Notes under the pieces: generated by a model | The model's input: the letters and a program-made list of their open reading frames with translations, nothing else | Told to the model about the DNA's origin: nothing | The model's database searches: none | Position numbers and translations under genes: made by a program | Shown: one piece after another, positions 7,891-10,706 of the stretch | Layout of the letters: each line of letters opens with the position of its first letter | Numbering within the stretch: the stretch's first letter is position 1 | Source of the DNA: an uncultured Sphingobacteriales bacterium | Lineage (GTDB): Bacteria > Bacteroidota > Bacteroidia > Chitinophagales > Chitinophagaceae | Assembly: GCA_946479435.1 (NCBI GenBank) | Contig: CAMLFX010000101.1 | Location: forward strand, 1-10,706 | Reading direction: 5' to 3' | Length of the DNA stretch: 10,706 bases

Positions 7891-7898
7891 CAAAAGTA
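7891..7898 (-). promoter_or_regulatory. Bacteroidota-type -7 promoter box for ctaA
   Basis: The minus strand reads TACTTTTG, an exact TAnnTTTG match, 18 nt before the ATG at 7872. No -33 TTTG is evident. The implied leader is about a dozen nucleotides and places the alternative TTG start (7893) inside the promoter. Confidence 0.58.
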
Positions 7899-8097
7899 GG
7901 GCATGAACACCAGTTTTGTGGAATATAACTATATCCGTAGCTCGCCAGTACTGTATTTGTTAAAATATAACCACTTGGCTTAATTTTTTTATGTTAAATA
8001 ACAAATACCGGCAATTTATTGTATGCTGTATCATAATATGTTACTATATTTAAATACTACCATTTAAACATAAACAACATATATAAGTGTCCATTAA

Positions 8098-8133
8098 GTA
8101 TAATAAACTAACAATGCAGTAATTTTATTATAC
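8098..8133. repeat. 10-bp inverted repeat upstream of the HU-like gene
   Basis: GTATAATAAA (8098-8107) and its exact reverse complement TTTATTATAC (8124-8133) are separated by 16 nt. The two arms are 26 bp centre to centre. It lies about 70 bp before the HU-like start. In such AT-rich DNA an arm of this length could arise by chance. Confidence 0.5.
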
Positions 8134-8204
8134 GAATTATGTATTTTTATACCTCATAGATATATAATAGATAAGAGAATAAACACAATTAAAATCCAAC
8201 TTTT

Positions 8205-8534
8205 ATGAGAAAAGCGGATGTAGTAACAAGCATTGCCGAAAAGACAGGTATTCCTAAAGTAGATATCCTGGTTGCGCTTGAAGCATTTTTTAAAGAAGTT
8301 AAAACCTCTTTAATTGAAGGTGAACCTGTATATGTACGTGGTTTTGGTAGCTTTATATTAAAGAAAAGAGCTGCTAAAATAGGCCGTAACATCAAAAAGA
8401 ACGTGGCCGTTGAGATACCGGAACATTTTATCCCGGCGTTCAAACCTGCCAAAGAATTCGTGCAAGCAGTGAAAGAATCGAAGCACGATCTTGTTGAGCA
8501 CAATGAAAACGACCTGGTAAATCAAATTGACTAA
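8205..8534 (+). CDS. HU/IHF-family DNA-binding protein
   Basis: 109 residues. It is a small basic protein that binds and bends DNA as a dimer in the nucleoid. The pattern is complete: an N-terminal helix pair (MRKADVVTSIAEKTGIPKVDILVALEAFF), the core strand VYVRGFGSFILKKRAA, then the DNA-gripping arm KIGRNIKKN, VEIPEHFIPAFKP with the proline near the arm tip, and the final helix PAKEFVQAVK. Typical HU/IHF subunits have 90-100 residues; this one adds an acidic, asparagine-rich tail of about 18 residues (ESKHDLVEHNENDLVNQID). HU and IHF-beta cannot be told apart by eye. The ATG at 8205 is preceded by a long AT-rich leader. It heads the plus-strand block with the TPR gene, the basic peptide and RNase E/G. 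Confidence 0.92.
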   Translation: MRKADVVTSIAEKTGIPKVDILVALEAFFKEVKTSLIEGEPVYVRGFGSFILKKRAAKIGRNIKKNVAVEIPEHFIPAFKPAKEFVQAVKESKHDLVEHNENDLVNQID

Positions 8535-8551
8535 GCGCTAACGGCGTTTTT
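8533..8551 (+). terminator. Weak candidate terminator after the HU-like gene
   Basis: AAGCGC and GCGTTT can pair (6 bp including a G-U) around a 5-nt loop, followed by a short T run at 8547-8551. The stem is weak and overlaps the HU stop codon, so partial termination at most is likely. Confidence 0.25.
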
Positions 8552-8555
8552 ACTA

Positions 8556-8563
8556 TAACTTTG
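8556..8563 (+). promoter_or_regulatory. Bacteroidota-type -7 promoter box for the TPR gene
   Basis: TAACTTTG is an exact TAnnTTTG match, 19 nt before the TTG start at 8583. Its last three bases are the first three of a TTGCGCAA palindrome. A TTG at 8527-8529 is a possible but distant -33 element (26-nt spacing). Confidence 0.5.
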
Positions 8564-8594
8564 CGCAAGAAAATTAAAATTCTTGCGCAAGGTT
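8557..8594. repeat. Long inverted repeat built on two TTGCGCAA palindromes
   Basis: TTGCGCAAGAA (8561-8571) and its exact reverse complement TTCTTGCGCAA (8580-8590) flank the 8 bases AATTAAAA. Allowing one G-U pair, the pairing extends to 15 bp (8557-8571 with 8580-8594). Each arm contains the self-complementary octamer TTGCGCAA (8561-8568 and 8583-8590), and these are 22 bp apart, about two helical turns. The left copy overlaps the -7 box and the right copy contains the TTG start codon of the TPR gene. If transcription begins near 8570, most of the left arm is not in the RNA, so the element is more likely a DNA operator than an RNA hairpin. Confidence 0.8.
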
Positions 8595-9446
8595 CATTTT
8601 ATATCCTTATTTGTAGCAATAGCTCTTACTGCTGCACTATATTTCCTGGTTAATACAAAACCTCCTAAGGTTGTTAACGAAAAAGGCACTACCGCTGGCC
8701 CAATGCAGGGTGGCCAGGGCATGCAACCACATGCACATGCAGCCCCCCCCACCGATTCCATTTTAACAGCAGCACGTACCCAGTTACCTGCACACGCTGT
8801 TAGCGAAATTACAGCTATAGAAACACAGCTTTCAGGTATTACAGATTCTACCAAAATGGCGCCCGTTTATACCGAACTGGCTAAGGCATGGCAACAGCAT
8901 AAACAGCTTCCTGTAGCGGCATATTATTTGTCGAAGGCAGCAAAATTGGAGAATTCAGAAAAAAAGCTCAATTTTGCAGGCCAATTCTTTCTGGACCTCG
9001 TACACGAAACCTCATCGGAGAGTGTAAGGATGTGGGAAGCGGAACAAGCAGTATCCTGTTTTCAGCGGTCGCTGGAGTTAAATCCGGGCAACGATACAAC
9101 GAAAATGGCTTTGGCCGCAACTTATATTGAAGGCGTTGGAGAAACGATGCAGGGCGTACAAATGCTTTTGGGCATTACCCGCGAAAAACCTGATAATGTA
9201 CCGGCTAATTTAATGCTGGGTCGCTTATCGGTTCAATCGGGACAGTTCGACAAAGCCATTCAGCGTTTCGAAACAATATTAAAACAAGAGCCTAAGAATA
9301 CAGAAGCTTTGTACTTTTTGGCCGAGTCATACAAAGGGAAAGGAAATAAAGAGAAAGCGATAGCGCTTTTTGAAGAATGTAAGAAGATAGTGAACAAGCC
9401 TGAATTTAGCAGAGATATAGACAACTATATAAAATCATTTAAATAA
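8583..9446 (+). CDS. Membrane-anchored TPR protein, TTG start
   Basis: 287 residues. An N-terminal membrane anchor or uncleaved signal (VHFISLFVAIALTAALYFLV, residues 4-23) is followed by a Gly/Gln/Met/His/Pro-rich linker (about 25-58) and an all-helical repeat region with TPR-like units at about 92-125, 150-170, 205-238 (ANLMLGRLSVQSGQFDKAIQRFETILKQEP) and 239-272. The repeat domain is probably periplasmic and acts in protein-protein contacts; no enzymatic motif is seen. The start is decided by context: an in-frame stop sits at 8556-8558, no ATG occurs before the anchor, and TTG 8583 is the only start that keeps the membrane segment. A C8 tract (8743-8750) lies within the linker codons. The next gene starts 17 nt after its stop, so the two are probably co-transcribed. 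Similar proteins occur beside HU and RNase genes in Bacteroidota, to my recollection. Confidence 0.8.
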   Translation: MRKVHFISLFVAIALTAALYFLVNTKPPKVVNEKGTTAGPMQGGQGMQPHAHAAPPTDSILTAARTQLPAHAVSEITAIETQLSGITDSTKMAPVYTELAKAWQQHKQLPVAAYYLSKAAKLENSEKKLNFAGQFFLDLVHETSSESVRMWEAEQAVSCFQRSLELNPGNDTTKMALAATYIEGVGETMQGVQMLLGITREKPDNVPANLMLGRLSVQSGQFDKAIQRFETILKQEPKNTEALYFLAESYKGKGNKEKAIALFEECKKIVNKPEFSRDIDNYIKSFK

Positions 9447-9463
9447 CTAAAAAAAATTGTGTT

Positions 9464-9553
9464 ATGCCTTGTGGTAAGAAACGTAAACGTCATAAAATTG
9501 CTACCCACAAACGTAAAAAACGTTTGAGAAAGAACCGTCATAAGAAGAAATAA
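9464..9553 (+). CDS. 29-residue basic AURKAIP1/COX24-type (mS38/bS22-like) protein
   Basis: A complete short ORF from ATG 9464 to TAA 9553. The product begins MPCGKKRKRHKIATHKRKKR and ends LRKNRHKKK; nearly two thirds of its residues are Lys, Arg or His. I recognise it as the tiny protein that Bacteroidota annotations call AURKAIP1/COX24 domain-containing, related to the C-terminal segment of mitochondrial ribosomal protein mS38 and to the bacterial small-subunit peptide bS22. The inferred role is binding rRNA in the 30S subunit. It starts 17 nt after the TPR stop, preceded by an A-rich stretch, and is followed by a strong terminator, so it is likely the last gene of the TPR transcript. It is easily missed because of its size. 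The ribosomal role is knowledge of the family, not visible in this sequence. Confidence 0.85.
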   Translation: MPCGKKRKRHKIATHKRKKRLRKNRHKKK

Positions 9554-9610
9554 TTAGTTAGCAGGTTCACACCCGCTCTGTTTTTCCGATCTTCTTGTAA
9601 AGACATATAG

Positions 9611-9652
9611 TCACACCTTTTACATTTGTAAAGGGTGTGATATTTTGTTTTT
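9611..9652 (+). terminator. Strong intrinsic terminator after the basic peptide gene
   Basis: TCACACCTTTTAC (9611-9623) pairs with GTAAAGGGTGTGA (9628-9640) as 13 bp with one G-U pair, around the 4-nt loop ATTT. A T-rich tract follows (9641-9652). It separates the HU-TPR-peptide block from the RNase E/G gene. Confidence 0.88.
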
Positions 9653-9687
9653 GCAATCACTATTCCACTTATTACTATTAATTAAAG

Positions 9688-9723
9688 CAATAAACCGCTG
9701 TAATATGGGTAATTGCGGTATTG
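9688..9723 (+). repeat. Imperfect inverted repeat upstream of the RNase E/G gene
   Basis: CAATAAACCGC (9688-9698) can pair with GCGGTATTG (9715-9723) as two 5-bp or 4-bp blocks, with a 2-nt bulge on the left arm and a loop of 16 nt. It lies 40-75 nt before the start codon and could be a leader hairpin or protein site. No exact TAnnTTTG promoter is seen between the terminator and the start. Confidence 0.35.
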
Positions 9724-9762
9724 TAGTATGTTCACAGAGCAGGGTTGGATAAATGTGGTAGC

Positions 9763-10706
9763 ATGAATAAAGAACTTATTATCAATTCTTCAGGCGATGG
9801 CGGCGTTGAGATAGCCCTGCTTGAAGATAAAAAACTTGTTGAGCTCCATTACGAGCGTGGACAAGATAACTTTGCTGTGGGCGATCTGTACCTTGGCAAG
9901 GTTAAAAAATTAATGCCCGGCCTCAACGCGGCATTTGTGGATGTTGGCTACGAGAAAGATGCTTTTTTACACTATACCGACCTAAGCCCTTATTTCCGTT
10001 CTCTTTTAAAATTCACCAAGCAATCAATAGAAGGTAGCATCGGCGATTTTTCAAAATTCCAGAACGAAAAAGAAATAGTAAAATCGGGTAAGATAACTGA
10101 TGTTATCAACCAAAAACCCGAAGTATTGGTTCAAATTCTTAAAGAACCAATATCTGCCAAAGGCCCGCGTCTTAGTTGCGAAATATCTTTACCCGGCCGT
10201 TTCCTTGTTTTTACCCCTTTCAATGATGTAATAGCTATATCGCGCAAAATACACTCGGCCGACGAGCGTAAACGTTTGCAGCGTGTAGTGGAAGCCATCA
10301 AACCAAAGAATTTTGGCGTTATAGTACGTACTGCAGCTGAAGGCAAGAACACCGCCGAGTTGCATACCGATATGATGGAGCTGGTGAAGATGTGGGAGAA
10401 TATCCAGAAAAACTTAAAGGGCTCAAAAGCACCCCAACTAATATTAGGCGAGCAAGACAAAACAACGTCTATACTCCGTGATCTGTTGAGCGAAAGCTTT
10501 CAACGTATTGTAGTGAACGATAAAAAGCTGATGACCGAAACAAAAGAATACGTTTCGCGCATAGCTCCTGAAAAGGAAGAGATTGTTAGCTATCATAGCA
10601 ACGGACAAGCAATATTCGATACTTACGGTGTAAGCAAACAGGTAAAATCCTCTTTCGGTAAAACAGTAAACCTGTCAAGTGGCTCCTATCTCATTATTGA
10701 GCATAC
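9763..10706 (+). CDS. rng: Ribonuclease E/G family endoribonuclease, partial at the right edge
   Basis: 314 codons are present, open to the window edge; Bacteroidota members are usually a little over 500. It cleaves single-stranded RNA in mRNA decay and rRNA maturation. Seen in order: an N-terminal strand (MNKELIINSSGDGGVEIALLEDKKLVELHYER), an S1 RNA-binding domain starting near residue 37 (VGDLYLGKVKKLMPGLNAAFVDVGYEKDAFLH) with a roughly 35-residue insertion before it resumes at about 110, then KGPRLSCEISLPGRFLVFTP and GVIVRTAAEGK, both hallmark RNase E/G blocks (the 5'-sensor and RNase H-like fold). The window ends at GSYLIIEH, directly before the catalytic DVN region, so active-site residues cannot be checked. 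Whether it is functionally E or G needs the C-terminus. The ATG at 9763 follows a Met-Trp-stop mini-frame by 1 nt. Confidence 0.93.
   Translation, partial: MNKELIINSSGDGGVEIALLEDKKLVELHYERGQDNFAVGDLYLGKVKKLMPGLNAAFVDVGYEKDAFLHYTDLSPYFRSLLKFTKQSIEGSIGDFSKFQNEKEIVKSGKITDVINQKPEVLVQILKEPISAKGPRLSCEISLPGRFLVFTPFNDVIAISRKIHSADERKRLQRVVEAIKPKNFGVIVRTAAEGKNTAELHTDMMELVKMWENIQKNLKGSKAPQLILGEQDKTTSILRDLLSESFQRIVVNDKKLMTETKEYVSRIAPEKEEIVSYHSNGQAIFDTYGVSKQVKSSFGKTVNLSSGSYLIIEH

Larger units (their letters stand above)
7873..8204. other. AT-rich divergent intergenic region between ctaA and the HU-like gene
   Basis: 332 nt without a credible gene. The left end holds the ctaA leader and promoter. From about 7960 to 8204 the DNA is strikingly AT-rich, with T and A runs, a TATTTAAATA palindrome (8047-8056), an imperfect TGTTA-AA-TAACA (7992-8003) and a 10-bp inverted repeat (8098-8133). 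No exact TAnnTTTG box was found in front of the HU-like gene; TATTTTTA at 8142-8149 misses by one base. The region probably contains the HU promoter and binding sites, but none can be assigned with confidence. Confidence 0.6.

Noticed and set aside
7873..7893. Upstream TTG start for ctaA adding 7 residues
   Set aside because: The TTG overlaps the TACTTTTG box on the minus strand; the ATG at 7872 gives the usual N-terminus.
8189..8503. Minus-strand frame opposite the HU-like gene
   Set aside because: The plus-strand frame is an unmistakable HU/IHF protein; the opposite frame is a shadow.
8557..8594. Reading the long inverted repeat as a terminator of the HU-like gene
   Set aside because: There is no T tract after the right arm, and the element contains the next gene's start and overlaps its promoter box.
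10131..10460. Minus-strand frame opposite the RNase E/G gene
   Set aside because: The plus strand encodes conserved RNase E/G blocks throughout this stretch.
1..10706. Defence island, prophage, insertion sequence, CRISPR array, tRNA or rRNA
   Set aside because: No transposase, integrase, nuclease-effector pair, regularly spaced repeats, tRNA-like cloverleaf or rRNA sequence was seen; the genes are mainly recognisable metabolic or housekeeping families.

Overview
The window looks like chromosomal, mostly housekeeping DNA from a member of the Bacteroidota, probably near the Chitinophagaceae or Cytophagia. Four pieces of evidence point there. (1) Four genes have an exact TAnnTTTG box, the Bacteroidota-type -7 element, 18-23 nt upstream of the start codon. 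(2) No convincing Shine-Dalgarno sites are seen; leaders are short and AT-rich. (3) Menaquinone is made by the futalosine route (mqnC), which many Chitinophagia and Cytophagia use and Flavobacteria generally do not. (4) The order HU-like protein, TPR protein, tiny basic ribosomal-type protein, RNase E/G matches what I recall of Bacteroidota genomes. The taxonomic call is inference; there is no rRNA in the window.

Layout from left to right. 1-838 (minus): mqnC, cut by the left window edge. 975-2065 (plus): a MerR-type regulator with a long lysine/alanine/proline-rich N-terminal tail, followed after 2 nt by a secreted thioredoxin-fold protein that keeps only one active-site cysteine. 2126-3610 (plus): histidine ammonia-lyase with its own promoter. 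3607-6745 (minus): a family-2 glycosyltransferase and, upstream of it, a large membrane-anchored patatin-like phospholipase, read as phospholipase then glycosyltransferase. The glycosyltransferase converges on hutH and the two stop codons overlap. 6811-7872 (minus): heme A synthase, ctaA/COX15 type. 7873-8204: a very AT-rich divergent intergenic region. 8205-9553 (plus): HU/IHF-family protein, membrane-anchored TPR protein, and a 29-residue basic protein of the AURKAIP1/COX24 (mS38/bS22) type, closed by a strong hairpin terminator. 9763 to the right edge (plus): the N-terminal two thirds or so of an RNase E/G, cut just before its catalytic aspartates.

Functional links: mqnC (menaquinone) and ctaA (heme A for aa3/caa3 oxidases) both serve aerobic respiration but are not in one operon. 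The right-hand block combines nucleoid architecture, a ribosome-associated peptide and RNA decay. HutH is alone, with no hutU, hutI or hutG/F beside it.

I see no defence system, phage, insertion sequence, CRISPR array, tRNA or rRNA. The most interesting features are regulatory or small: two TTGCGCAA palindromes, two helical turns apart, that straddle the promoter and TTG start of the TPR gene; the 29-residue ribosomal-type ORF; possible alternative pairings at the terminator before the RNase gene; and homopolymer tracts inside two genes.
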